54,181 nucleotides of DNA from Levilactobacillus spicheri DSM 15429. GTDB lineage: Bacteria; Bacillota; Bacilli; Lactobacillales; Lactobacillaceae. Of the stretch, positions 26,330 through 33,920 are shown one piece after another. The notes beneath the pieces were generated by a model. That model had not been told where the DNA came from and ran no database searches. It worked only from the letters and a program-made list of their open reading frames with translations. The position numbers and the translations under genes are program-made. The DNA lies in contig NZ_AZFC01000037.1 of NCBI RefSeq assembly GCF_001435095.1, positions 1-54,181 on the forward strand, read 5' to 3'. Every line of letters starts with the position of its first letter. The stretch's first letter is position 1.

Positions 26330-27214
26330 TTAGTAATTAAAAATCAATTGGTGAGGCATCCGCGGAGACAGGACCGGGTTCACGGCCAGGTCGATGTACA
26401 GCTGCGTCTCGGGCGTCATCAGGTCGTCTAAGATGGCCTGGTAGAACGCAAAGACGTCGGGGTAACGTTGGTAGGTCGCGTAGACCAGGACCCCGTAGTA
26501 GGCCTCACTAGCCGTCACGACCTCGGTGTGGTCGACGCTGTTGGCTTCGGCCCGCGCCCGTTCGCGCTTGGTCATGTTGTTCGCCACGACCGCCTGCTTG
26601 GCACTGCTGAATTCCGTCTCCCCCATGGCGGAGCTTTCACCGATATTATAGATGTGCTCCAGGGTCCGTTCGTGCCGGACGAAGCGGAGGGCCGCCTCGC
26701 CCCGCCGGTTCAGCAGGTAGCTGGTCGTTGGCACCCCGTTATCGAGCTTGGTGATGCCGATGACCTGGCCGCTCAAGCCATAGGTGTCGATCTGCACGGC
26801 CTGGTCGGCTTGGTACTGCCGTAACGCCATCGGCATGTCATCGTTGACCTGCCGCAACTCGGCGACTAGGTGACCGGCGTCCAGATACCGCTTGATCTGT
26901 TCCTTTTGGTCCGCGAACAGGCGCTCCTCGTGGTCCCCGGTGGCAAAGGCCTGGCGTTCTTCGGCCGTGAGGGTCAGTCCCGGCTGGTCGGCCACGACGT
27001 CCGCTAAGGTGATGACCTCGACGCCCTTGACCCGGGCATCGTCTTGGGCCAGCCGGTTCAAGAATTGACGAACGGTCCAGCTCGCCTCAAAGTCCACCAG
27101 CGCGACCAGTAGCTTGATCGGCACGTTGCGCTGCAGCGCCTGCTTCAGCTGCTGCGTGAAGTTCGGCTTATGTAAGCCCTCAAGGGATGTCACTAAAAAT
27201 ATAATTTGCTGCAC
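26330..27214 (-). CDS. TagE/TarM N-terminal-like protein, catalytic half absent
   Basis: 294 residues, not firmly identified. The middle (about 115-185: QIKRYLDAGHLVAELRQ, IDTYGLSGQVIG, TSYLLNRRGEAALRF) resembles the N-terminal beta-meander region of poly(glycerol-phosphate) alpha-glucosyltransferases and GtfA. The C-terminal nucleotide-sugar site of such ~500-residue enzymes is missing. The GTG at 27214 is chosen because GGAGG lies 8 bases upstream; the ATG five codons earlier would place that motif inside the coding region. Between tagD and tagF, it may be a partner or a degenerate glycosyltransferase of teichoic acid synthesis. Confidence 0.5.
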   Translation of the reverse strand: MQQIIFLVTSLEGLHKPNFTQQLKQALQRNVPIKLLVALVDFEASWTVRQFLNRLAQDDARVKGVEVITLADVVADQPGLTLTAEERQAFATGDHEERLFADQKEQIKRYLDAGHLVAELRQVNDDMPMALRQYQADQAVQIDTYGLSGQVIGITKLDNGVPTTSYLLNRRGEAALRFVRHERTLEHIYNIGESSAMGETEFSSAKQAVVANNMTKRERARAEANSVDHTEVVTASEAYYGVLVYATYQRYPDVFAFYQAILDDLMTPETQLYIDLAVNPVLSPRMPHQLIFNY

Positions 27215-27250
27215 GGTGCTTGCCTCCATTTTCGTCGTCCTTATGAAAAA

Positions 27251-27273
27251 ATCCCTAGTCGCTGACTAAGGAT
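27251..27273 (-). terminator. tagD terminator
   Basis: ATCCCTAGTC / GACTAAGGAT stem with one mismatch, followed on the minus strand by TTTTTT. Confidence 0.75.
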
Positions 27274-27285
27274 GTCTTCATAAAA

Positions 27286-27702
27286 CTACTTTTCTTCCTT
27301 CCAGTCTTCGGAATCCGTCAGGCCCAGGTCATGCTTGATCTTGGTCGTGGAGATGCCTTCGGTCCGGGGAAGGTAGACGACTTCACAGTAGTCCTTCAAG
27401 AAGTCAAACTTACCCTTCCAGTCGTCACCCATGACGAACAAATCAATGTCGTTTTCTTGAACGTCGCGAATCTTTTGGTCCCAATTTTTTTCGGGAATCA
27501 CGTGATCCACGTACCGGATGGCTTCGAGGATGTACTTTCGGTCTTCATAAGACGTGTAGGCCCGCTTGCCCTTTTCCGCGTTAAATTCATCGGTCGAAAC
27601 ACACACCGTCAAGTCGTCGCCCATTTCCCGAGCGCGCTTTAATAACCGAATGTGTCCCTTGTGGAGCAGGTCAAACGTTCCGTACGTAATTACTTTTTTC
27701 AT
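27286..27702 (-). CDS. tagD: Glycerol-3-phosphate cytidylyltransferase
   Basis: 138 residues, the usual TagD length. Makes CDP-glycerol from CTP and glycerol 3-phosphate for wall teichoic acid. The nucleotidyltransferase signatures GTFDLLHKGHIRLL (HxGH type) and RTEGISTTKI are intact. The ATG at 27702 is preceded by TAGGAG; an extended reading frame upstream lacks a ribosome site. First gene of the local teichoic acid cluster, with a near-consensus promoter. Confidence 0.95.
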   Translation of the reverse strand: MKKVITYGTFDLLHKGHIRLLKRAREMGDDLTVCVSTDEFNAEKGKRAYTSYEDRKYILEAIRYVDHVIPEKNWDQKIRDVQENDIDLFVMGDDWKGKFDFLKDYCEVVYLPRTEGISTTKIKHDLGLTDSEDWKEEK

Positions 27703-27776
27703 GTAGAATCTCCTACTTGTCTGGTTAATTTCCCGGGCGATTCCCCGGGGAGCGCATAAATCCAATAACAGAATAA

Positions 27777-27804
27777 ATAGTAGCATATTCAGCGGTCACG
27801 TCAA
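27777..27804 (-). promoter_or_regulatory. tagD promoter
   Basis: Minus strand TTGACG (complement of 27799-27804), 16-bp spacer ending in TGC, TACTAT (complement of 27777-27782). A CCCGGG-type hairpin lies in the leader near 27730-27752. Confidence 0.65.
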
Positions 27805-27824
27805 CTTATAACCGCAAAGGTTAG

Positions 27825-28955
27825 TCATTTCTTGAGATTCTCCGGCAAGGCTTTCTCGGCCGGATGCTCCAACTGCCAGATACTGTACAGGTACTGGACC
27901 ACCGTTTTGACCACGGCATACAGCGGAATCGCCAGGATCATCCCTAATAGCCCGGCAATGTTGCCCGCGGCTAATAAAATAATAATAATCGTCAACGGAT
28001 GAATCTGCAAGGTCCGCCCAATAATGTTGGGATAGACCAGGTTGCCGTCGACCTGCTGGACCACGACCACCACGATGATCACGTAGATCACCATGTTGGT
28101 GCTGATGGTGAAGGCCACGATCAACGCCGGCAGGATGCCGATGTACGGGCCCACGTAGGGAATCAGGTTGCAGAACCCCGCAAAGACCCCCAACAACAAC
28201 GCGTACTTCTCACCGATCAGCGAATAGCCCACGGCGGTAAAGGTCCCCACGAAGAGGCATTCGAGGATCTGACCGCCGATGTAACGGGCAATCGTGCCGT
28301 TCATCCGCGACAACAGCTCCATGGTCTGGTCCGTGTGCTTCGCCGGAATCCACTTGCGCAGGGCCGGCATCAGTTTTTCGCCGTCCTTGAGCATGTAGAA
28401 CAACATCACCGGCACCGTGATGGCGGTGACCACCACCGAGGTGGCCGTTCCGATGATGCTGCCGATTCCGGTCGTGAGGCCGGTGACAAAGCTTTCGGCG
28501 TACTTGCCAAAGGCCTGCTGCAGTTGGGTCAGATACTTGCTAAAGTCGATTTGCTGCAGCCACGGGTGGTGCGCCGCCTGTTGCAGAACGGCCTCACTCG
28601 ACTTAGCGAAGTCGGGGATGTTGCCGATCAGGTTAGTGACCTGATTGACCAGGCGTGGGACGACCCAGGCCGCCCCGTACCCGATCACCGCGATCAGCCC
28701 CACGAAGACGATGACCACCGCCAGCGTCCGGTTGATACGCATCCGTTTCCACCGGACCCGCTCTAGCAACCGCACGATGGGGTTCAGCAGGTAAAAGAGG
28801 ACCCCGGATAACAATAACGGGGTAAAGATCGTCGACAGGAAGACGCCAATCGGCGAGAACAAGAAGCTGATCTGGGTACAGACCCAGATCAGGGTTGCCA
28901 CAATCAACAATTCCAGCGACCAAAACACCAGTCGCGAATCCGTCAGCCATTTCAC
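27825..28955 (-). CDS. AI-2E family (PerM/YtvI-type) membrane transporter
   Basis: 376 residues with about eight hydrophobic segments and the typical family signature (LGVFAGFCNLIPYVGPYIGILPA and the C-terminal PNIIGRTLQIHPLTIII). Family members are linked to export of small molecules or ions; the substrate cannot be told. The GTG at 28955 is the likely start, because AAAGGAGGGG lies 10 bases upstream; longer in-frame versions would translate through a terminator. Confidence 0.85.
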   Translation of the reverse strand: MKWLTDSRLVFWSLELLIVATLIWVCTQISFLFSPIGVFLSTIFTPLLLSGVLFYLLNPIVRLLERVRWKRMRINRTLAVVIVFVGLIAVIGYGAAWVVPRLVNQVTNLIGNIPDFAKSSEAVLQQAAHHPWLQQIDFSKYLTQLQQAFGKYAESFVTGLTTGIGSIIGTATSVVVTAITVPVMLFYMLKDGEKLMPALRKWIPAKHTDQTMELLSRMNGTIARYIGGQILECLFVGTFTAVGYSLIGEKYALLLGVFAGFCNLIPYVGPYIGILPALIVAFTISTNMVIYVIIVVVVVQQVDGNLVYPNIIGRTLQIHPLTIIIILLAAGNIAGLLGMILAIPLYAVVKTVVQYLYSIWQLEHPAEKALPENLKK

Positions 28956-28981
28956 GGAATGGTCCCCTCCTTTAGAAAAAA

Positions 28982-29010
28982 AGGAGCCAGCCACGAATGG
29001 ACTCGCTCCT
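28982..29010 (-). terminator. Terminator after the Ntdp-like gene
   Basis: AGGAGC / GCTCCT imperfect hairpin followed on the minus strand by TTTTTTT. It separates the Ntdp-like gene from the AI-2E permease gene. Confidence 0.7.
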
Positions 29011-29046
29011 GTGGTACGGAAGACAACTCTTACTGGTCCGTCACGC

Positions 29047-29598
29047 CTAATGCTCCCGGCGCAATAGCTCCTGATAACGTTGGTACCACAACTCAACGTA
29101 GGCCTGGGAGAACGGTCCCTTATGGTGATTGATCCAGTCGACCAACGTCAGAACGTTGGCCTTCAAGATGCGATCGGTCTCCGGTCCGTACTGCCACCGC
29201 TGGCTAAAGTCTTCATACTCGTCAACGTCGAGTAATCGTTTTTCGCCATCGGGAAAGACCTTGACGTCCAGGTCATAGTCGATGTACTTCAACGCCTCTT
29301 TGTCCAAGACATATGGGGATGCCAGATTACAATAATACGACACACCGTTGTCCCGAATCATCGCCACGATGTTGAACCAATAATGCTTGTGAAAATAAAC
29401 GATAGCGGGCTCTCGGGTCACCCACCGCCGCCCATCGTCTTCAGTGACCAACGTGTGATCATTGACGCCGATCAGGGCGTTTTCGCTTGTTTTGAGTACC
29501 ATGGTATCGCGCCAAGTTCGATGCAAACTTCCATCATGCTTGTAGCTTTTGATCGTAATGAAGTCGCCTTCCTTAGGTCCTCTAGCTTCGCGCGTCAT
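29047..29598 (-). CDS. Nucleoside tri-/diphosphatase, DUF402 (Ntdp/YgaC family)
   Basis: 183 residues. Highly conserved family core [25 protein letters not shown], ending with [18 protein letters not shown]. Staphylococcal homologs hydrolyse nucleoside tri- and diphosphates; the family is related to FomD. Metal-binding D/E residues in [11 protein letters not shown] and LLDVDEYED are present. Cytoplasmic. The ribosome site is weak (AAAGTAGGG), but the start fits homologs. Monocistronic. Confidence 0.85.
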   Translation of the reverse strand: MTREARGPKEGDFITIKSYKHDGSLHRTWRDTMVLKTSENALIGVNDHTLVTEDDGRRWVTREPAIVYFHKHYWFNIVAMIRDNGVSYYCNLASPYVLDKEALKYIDYDLDVKVFPDGEKRLLDVDEYEDFSQRWQYGPETDRILKANVLTLVDWINHHKGPFSQAYVELWYQRYQELLRREH

Positions 29599-29775
29599 GT
29601 CTAAACCCTACTTTCTAAGTAACGGGTAATTATAAAAAATTCACTCAATATTATACCAGATTCCCCTATATTAATGAATACCTTTCCCGGGATTATCGGG
29701 AAAGTCCTTGGGTTCTCCGCCGATTTAACGTAGACTGAAGTTGTGTCCAATCAATTTAGCCGATTCATCGCTTCC

Positions 29776-29918
29776 GGGCTCGTCAAAAATCGGGCTGGAA
29801 CGGGGTGGGCACGGCTGCAAGCCCCCAGAGCAGGTCTTGCAGACCGGCCTTTGTCTAAGTCGGCTGAGAAACACCGACTAAGACAAATTTCACCCCTGAG
29901 CCCATTTTTGACGAGCCC
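29776..29918 (-). repeat. Structured intergenic repeat, copy F (long terminal stem)
   Basis: Minus strand. The 15-bp outer arms GGGCTCGTCAAAAAT / ATTTTTGACGAGCCC are perfect terminal inverted repeats, extended inward by GGCT and GGGGTG/CACCCC. P2 is a 14-bp stem (TTTGTCTTAGTCGG...), then AAGGCCG, P3 (CTGCAAG...CTTGCAG) and CCGTGCCCACC. Same plan as copies A-E. Sits between divergent genes. Confidence 0.9.
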
Positions 29919-30135
29919 TCCAGCTTAAATTGGCGGATCCAGTCAAATTGAACCGCTAACCATCACTATCGCCGTTAGCCATTCTCCTAGCGTCTTTGAT
30001 TAGGCAGTGGTTGTGCTTCCAAGCCCCGTCACTTCTGCAGAGCTTGTACACCTTTCCACCCACTGCTACCTGGCCCACCGTGAAGTATCGCTGGTAACGA
30101 CTCAGGCGGACACCTAGTGGTCACTAAAAATAAGA
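29919..30135. other. Intergenic stretch before the YdeI-type gene
   Basis: About 220 bp without a credible ORF or RNA. It presumably holds the promoter of the gene at 30152, but no near-consensus boxes stand out. The left side (29599-29775) is likewise empty except for a TTTCCCGG/CGGGAAA hairpin near 29684-29703 with no T run. Confidence 0.4.
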
Positions 30136-30151
30136 ACGAGGTGAATCCTTC

Positions 30152-30403
30152 ATGTCCCAAGCACCCTTAGCCAGTTTTGAACCCATGATTCCCCAGGTCG
30201 CCGCGCTTCTCGCTGACGACCCGACCCTTCAGGCCTTTTTTAACGACCTGACCCCCGGTTACCAGCGGGAGTGGGCCCGCTTCATCTTCGGCGTCAAGGC
30301 CGCCGCGACTCAGCAACGACACGTTGCCGTGATGAAGACCGTCTTTCAAGCCGGCTTCAAATCCAAGCGTGCCTACGATAGCCGCGACAAGGCCGCCGAT
30401 TAA
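30152..30403 (+). CDS. Mini-protein resembling the YdeI/OmpD-associated domain
   Basis: 83 residues. The stretch LQAFFNDLTPGYQREWARFIFGVKAAATQQRHVAVMKTVF follows the pattern of the YdeI/OmpD-associated domain (PF13376 type: F-x-L-x-P-x-x-R/Q, W/F-I-x-x-A/K, T-R-x-x-R). Here most of a typical ~190-residue YdeI is missing and only the helical C-terminal module remains. GAGGTGA precedes the ATG. Cytoplasmic. Function unknown; the family name refers to bacteriocin resistance, but that does not carry over safely. Confidence 0.55.
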   Translation: MSQAPLASFEPMIPQVAALLADDPTLQAFFNDLTPGYQREWARFIFGVKAAATQQRHVAVMKTVFQAGFKSKRAYDSRDKAAD

Positions 30404-30412
30404 CGGCCACCT

Positions 30413-30461
30413 AAAAGGACGGTCACCCTTCCCCAACATGGGGAGCGGTGACCGTCCTTTT
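30413..30461. terminator. Bidirectional terminator
   Basis: AAAAGGACGGTCACC / GGTGACCGTCCTTTT, a perfect 15-bp stem. It serves the converging YdeI-type gene and serine hydrolase gene. Confidence 0.92.
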
Positions 30462-30465
30462 GCCA

Positions 30466-31653
30466 TTAACGATTATCCAGTTGTCCCGCCTCAAGCAGGT
30501 TCCAAATCTGCAAGGCTGGCGTCTGGGCCAATTGGTTCGGCCGGTAGTAGTTGGTCAAAACGATCACACCGTCCTTGCCATCCCGACTGACCAGTGCCGT
30601 CGCCTCATAGCCGTATGCGAGCCCGTGGACCCGAATGTAGCCAGGTTCCAGGTAATCACCCCCGCCATAGGTCGAAGCGCTCCCTGGCGTCAATAAGGTG
30701 TTCACATCGGCCTTGGGATACAGCTTTCCTCGCAACATGTTCCGTTCGCCCACATACAGGTCCCGCGCGGACATGTAGACCTGCCCGGTGCCGAACTGGT
30801 AGTTCATCGAGGTTTTGGATTCAAAGTACCGCGATGCGTAATTCGGCACCACACTGTTGATATCGGCGTTCCGGTACCCCCGGGTGTAGTCCGGCTGCCG
30901 GTTCATGTTGAACACGAACCCGCTGTGCTTCAGACCCCACGGTTGAATGATGTTCTCCGTGAAGTACTGCCGGTAACTCTGCCCGCTGACCTGCTGGATG
31001 ATTCCCGCCAGCAACATGAAGTTCACCGGCGAGTAGTCCCATTGCCCGATTTTGGCCGGGTTGCTGATGACATTTTCCAGAATAAACTTGATCATGGCGT
31101 CCTCGGTCTTCAACTGGTTCGGAAAGGCCTCCAACCGCAAACCACTCTTCATGTCCAGCATGTCCCGTAACGTGATCTGCCGGGCCCCGCGAATCTGCGG
31201 GTAGTACTTGGCCAGGTTATCGGTCAGCGACAGTTTTCCCTCGGCGGCCAGCTTCATGATTAGCCCCGCCGTAAAGGACTTTTGGACCGAAGCCAGTTGA
31301 TACACGCTGTTGGCGTTGTTCTTCCGCTGTAACACGGCATCGGCGTACCCGAAGCCCTTTTCATAAATCGGTTTGTTATTGCGGACCACGTAGGCCGTTC
31401 CCACGAACCGGTTGGCCCGGAGAATCGCGTCGATCTTGCGGGTCGCCGCCGTTGCCTTGATCTTCTTGGGTGCCCGCTTCTTGGCCGGCGCCTTGGGCTT
31501 GGGTTTGACCACCTTTTCGGCCGAACTGCTGCTCGTTGACGTCACCTTGATGGGCTCGCTATCTGCCTGATCCGTGAACCAGTACGTCAGCCCCGCGCCC
31601 AGCCCTAAAGCCAGGATCAAGGCGACTAAAAAAATCCCCATTTTTCGTTTCAT
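30466..31653 (-). CDS. Membrane-anchored serine hydrolase (class C beta-lactamase/PBP4 fold)
   Basis: 395 residues. Residues 8-27 form a membrane anchor, residues 35-75 a Ser then Lys/Pro/Ala-rich linker, then the serine hydrolase domain outside the cell. The catalytic SxxK is SVQK (in YQLASVQKSFTAG) and the Tyr motif is YSPVNF. Likely acts on peptidoglycan stem peptides or D-amino acid esters; true beta-lactamase activity is not implied. GGGGGAG precedes the ATG. It starts 42 bases after recX on the same strand, so the two may be co-transcribed. Confidence 0.85.
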   Translation of the reverse strand: MKRKMGIFLVALILALGLGAGLTYWFTDQADSEPIKVTSTSSSSAEKVVKPKPKAPAKKRAPKKIKATAATRKIDAILRANRFVGTAYVVRNNKPIYEKGFGYADAVLQRKNNANSVYQLASVQKSFTAGLIMKLAAEGKLSLTDNLAKYYPQIRGARQITLRDMLDMKSGLRLEAFPNQLKTEDAMIKFILENVISNPAKIGQWDYSPVNFMLLAGIIQQVSGQSYRQYFTENIIQPWGLKHSGFVFNMNRQPDYTRGYRNADINSVVPNYASRYFESKTSMNYQFGTGQVYMSARDLYVGERNMLRGKLYPKADVNTLLTPGSASTYGGGDYLEPGYIRVHGLAYGYEATALVSRDGKDGVIVLTNYYRPNQLAQTPALQIWNLLEAGQLDNR

Positions 31654-31695
31654 TTCAGACTCCCCCGTCCTTACTCCTGAATCTTCTTATCTTGC

Positions 31696-32493
31696 TTAGT
31701 CGTCGCCGACCACGGTGGTTAACCAGTGGTCAATGTCGTCGAGCGCAAACCCCTTGCGGTACAACGCCTGTTTGGTCCGGTAACGCCGGTCGCTCATCGC
31801 ACGGGTCCGGTACTTGTGCCACAGCTTTTCCCCTTGCTTGGCCAGTAGGTCGGCCTGCTGTTCCACATCGGGCGTCAGTGCCAAGTCGGCCACCATTTCT
31901 TTGGCCTCGTCGCTGGCAAACCCCCGGGTGATCAGTCCCTGGCGAATCTTCTGTTCTTGCGTGTGAAAGGCCTGCCGTTGATACCGCTTCGCCAACTTTT
32001 TCGCGACCGTCGTCCCCACGGCGAATCGTTCCTCGGCGGTATACAGTTGCAGCGCATCCTCAATTGGGTGTTCCGGAACCCCCTTTTGCCGGAGGTGCTG
32101 GTGGATCACCCGTGGGCCCTTGTCACCGGTGCGCATCATGGTCCGCACGTAGCTCGCGGCGTAATGCGCGTCATCGACCAGACTCAATTCACGGAGCCGG
32201 TCCAGCGTGGCGTCAATGGTCTCCGGCGGGATCTCCAGGCTCGCCAGCTTGGTGCGAACCTCCTTTTCCGTACGCAGTTGTTGCGACAGGTAGTCCAGGG
32301 CCCGGTTATAGGCCTTGGCGATGTCGTCGGCCGCGGTCAGTCGCTCCTCGAGTGCCTGATCGATCTCCATCCCCTTGAACAGTTGGAAGTCGATCAGCAC
32401 GTTTTCACTCACGGGAAACGCGTAATGGCCGTCGACAAAGATGTTATAACGTCCCGCCCGTTTCTGGGCTTGAATCATGGTAATTACGGCCAT
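31696..32493 (-). CDS. recX: Regulatory protein RecX
   Basis: 265 residues, typical for Firmicutes RecX. It binds RecA filaments and limits recombination. The three-helix repeats are visible (ALDYLSQQLRTEKEVRTKL; DDAHYAASYVRTMMRTGDKGP; DDIDHWL at the C-terminus). AAAGGAGGAG precedes the ATG. Upstream lie two repeat copies, not recA. Confidence 0.93.
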   Translation of the reverse strand: MAVITMIQAQKRAGRYNIFVDGHYAFPVSENVLIDFQLFKGMEIDQALEERLTAADDIAKAYNRALDYLSQQLRTEKEVRTKLASLEIPPETIDATLDRLRELSLVDDAHYAASYVRTMMRTGDKGPRVIHQHLRQKGVPEHPIEDALQLYTAEERFAVGTTVAKKLAKRYQRQAFHTQEQKIRQGLITRGFASDEAKEMVADLALTPDVEQQADLLAKQGEKLWHKYRTRAMSDRRYRTKQALYRKGFALDDIDHWLTTVVGDD

Positions 32494-32550
32494 CGTTCTC
32501 CTCCTTTTTCACTCGGTCATGTTTCTAAAATAGCTAAATACAGGTCTTCC

Positions 32551-32693
32551 GGGCCCGTCAAAAATCGGACTGGAACGGGGTGGACACGGCTGAAAGCCCC
32601 CAAAACAGGTCTTGCGGACCGTCCTTTGTCTAAGTCGGCTGAGAAACACCGACTAAGACAAATTTCACCCCTGAGCCCATTTTTGACGGGCCC
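32551..32693 (-). repeat. Structured intergenic repeat, copy G (long terminal stem)
   Basis: Minus strand, about 90% identical to copy F. The outer arms are GGGCCCGTCAAAAAT / ATTTTTGACGGGCCC: the one T-to-C change relative to F on the left is matched by A-to-G on the right. P2 is the same 14-bp stem; P3 is weaker. Confidence 0.9.
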
Positions 32694-32957
32694 TCCAGCT
32701 GGCACTGACGAAATCTATCACGTTAGCGTCCGCCTCGTTTCAAACCGCCATCCTTTAACAGGCTTTCAGAACACAGCCCCTTCAGAAGCGATTTTGAATC
32801 GTCTAAATACGCATCGTGTTAGCCAATCGAAAAGCGAAGATGTCATGGACTCATCCTGTCAGAACACACTCTTTGTGCCAAACACTGAGAAAAATACCGA
32901 CACGACTTCACTACGGTAGCAGTTAAACCGAAATAGTGAAATGACCGCTACCATCAA
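32694..32957. other. Spacer between repeat copies G and D
   Basis: About 260 bp between the two repeat copies. No convincing ORF, RNA or mobile-element end is seen. Confidence 0.4.
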
Positions 32958-33110
32958 GATTGCTGGAGCTCAGATGGGCCCAGACCGTGAAATTGTGGTT
33001 GGCCAGCGTTTCTTAGCTGGCTTACCACAAGGTCGAGCTTCGAGACCCGTGATTTTCGGGGCTCGAAGTCGTGCCCATGGTCGTCACGGCCCAGCTGAGC
33101 GGAAGCAATC
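32958..33110 (+). repeat. Structured intergenic repeat, copy D
   Basis: Plus strand. Outer helix GATTGCT...GCTCAG...TGGGCC / GGCCCA...CTGAGC...AGCAATC, then GTGAAAT, P2 (TGTGGT...GCCAGC / GCTGGC...ACCACA), AAGGTCGAG, P3 (CTTCGAG / CTCGAAG) and TCGTGCCCA. Faces copy G in the recX-flavodoxin divergent gap. Confidence 0.9.
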
Positions 33111-33330
33111 GCCAGCTCCCACTGATTTTAACGAACAGGAAGCGTCTCTAAATAGGATTGACTGTCCATTTCTATCCAGTATCCTGAAACAGAGACACCC
33201 GAGATTCCATGCCCTATTTTAGCAGGTTCTGCGGTCAAAGGTCTGCTGGCGACCTAATATTAGTTAATCCATTACCTTTTCGCGCGACACAGCATTCCGT
33301 CCCGGAACCGTTCCTAGTCACGACTCCTCC
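33111..33330. other. Spacer upstream of the flavodoxin promoter
   Basis: About 220 bp without a recognisable gene. An in-frame open stretch leads into the flavodoxin gene but has no ribosome site and unlike codon use. Confidence 0.4.
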
Positions 33331-33337
33331 AGGCTGG

Positions 33338-33361
33338 TATAATGAATGGCAATCATTACCA
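33338..33361 (+). promoter_or_regulatory. Flavodoxin promoter with Fur-like operator
   Basis: TATAAT (33338-33343) is the -10 box; the -35 is weak. At 33347-33361 TGGCAATCATTACCA matches 12 of 15 positions of the Gram-positive Fur box TGATAATNATTATCA and keeps its dyad symmetry. It lies over the expected transcription start, 5 bases before the AAGGAGG site. Confidence 0.5.
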
Positions 33362-33379
33362 TTCCAAGGAGGAACCGCC

Positions 33380-33832
33380 ATGCTGACTGCTCACGTCGTT
33401 TTTGCCACCATCACCGGCAACAACGAAGACGTTGCCGATATCGTCACCGAAAAATTAGAGGACCTCGGGTGTCAGGTCACCGAGACCGAGATCTCCCAGA
33501 CCGACGCCACCGAGTTCACCCACGCCGATATCTGCGTGGTCTGCCCGTACACCTACGATGAAGGGTCGTTGCCCGAAGAAGGCCTCGACTTCTACGAGGA
33601 CTTGCAGGCCCTCGACCTCACGGGACACGTCAGCGGCGTTGCGGGGTCCGGCGACACTTTTTACGGCGAATATTATAACACCTCGGTGGACAAGTTTGCA
33701 GCCGCCTTTGCTCAGGCAAAAGCCACGCTGGGCGCGCCCAGCGTCAAGATCAACCTCGAACCTGACCAGGACGCGATTCAGGCGCTCGACGCCTTCGCCA
33801 GCCAGCTGGTAACGACCGCGCAAAACGCATAG
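33380..33832 (+). CDS. Flavodoxin
   Basis: 150 residues, short-chain flavodoxin length. An FMN-binding electron carrier. The phosphate loop is TITGNNEDVAD near the N-terminus; the later FMN-contact loops are PYTYDEGSLPEE and GSGDTFYGEYYN. The ATG at 33380 is preceded by AAGGAGG. Highly acidic, as usual. The Fur-like operator suggests induction under iron limitation, when flavodoxin replaces ferredoxin; lactobacilli need little iron, so manganese or another signal is possible. Confidence 0.92.
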   Translation: MLTAHVVFATITGNNEDVADIVTEKLEDLGCQVTETEISQTDATEFTHADICVVCPYTYDEGSLPEEGLDFYEDLQALDLTGHVSGVAGSGDTFYGEYYNTSVDKFAAAFAQAKATLGAPSVKINLEPDQDAIQALDAFASQLVTTAQNA

Positions 33833-33863
33833 GATTCCCCATCAAAATTGCCCCAGGGGCCAC

Positions 33864-33901
33864 AAAACGAGTTCGGAAAGTCACCTTTCCGGACTCGTTT
33901 T
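33864..33901. terminator. Bidirectional terminator
   Basis: AAAACGAGTTCGGAAAG / CTTTCCGGACTCGTTTT stem with one mismatch and a TCAC loop. Serves flavodoxin and the converging YihY gene. Confidence 0.9.
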
Positions 33902-33920
33902 TAGTTGTCAGGATTCTGGA

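Noticed and set aside
27999-28766. 255-aa plus-strand open frame rich in H/D/Q
   Set aside because: Antisense to the AI-2E family gene; composition mirrors membrane codons read backwards.
29776-32693. The two ~143-bp near-identical repeats first read as a separate family
   Set aside because: On the minus strand they share GTGAAAT, P2 loop GTTTCTCAGC, AAGGCCG and CGTGCCCA with the other copies, so they were merged into the same structured family.
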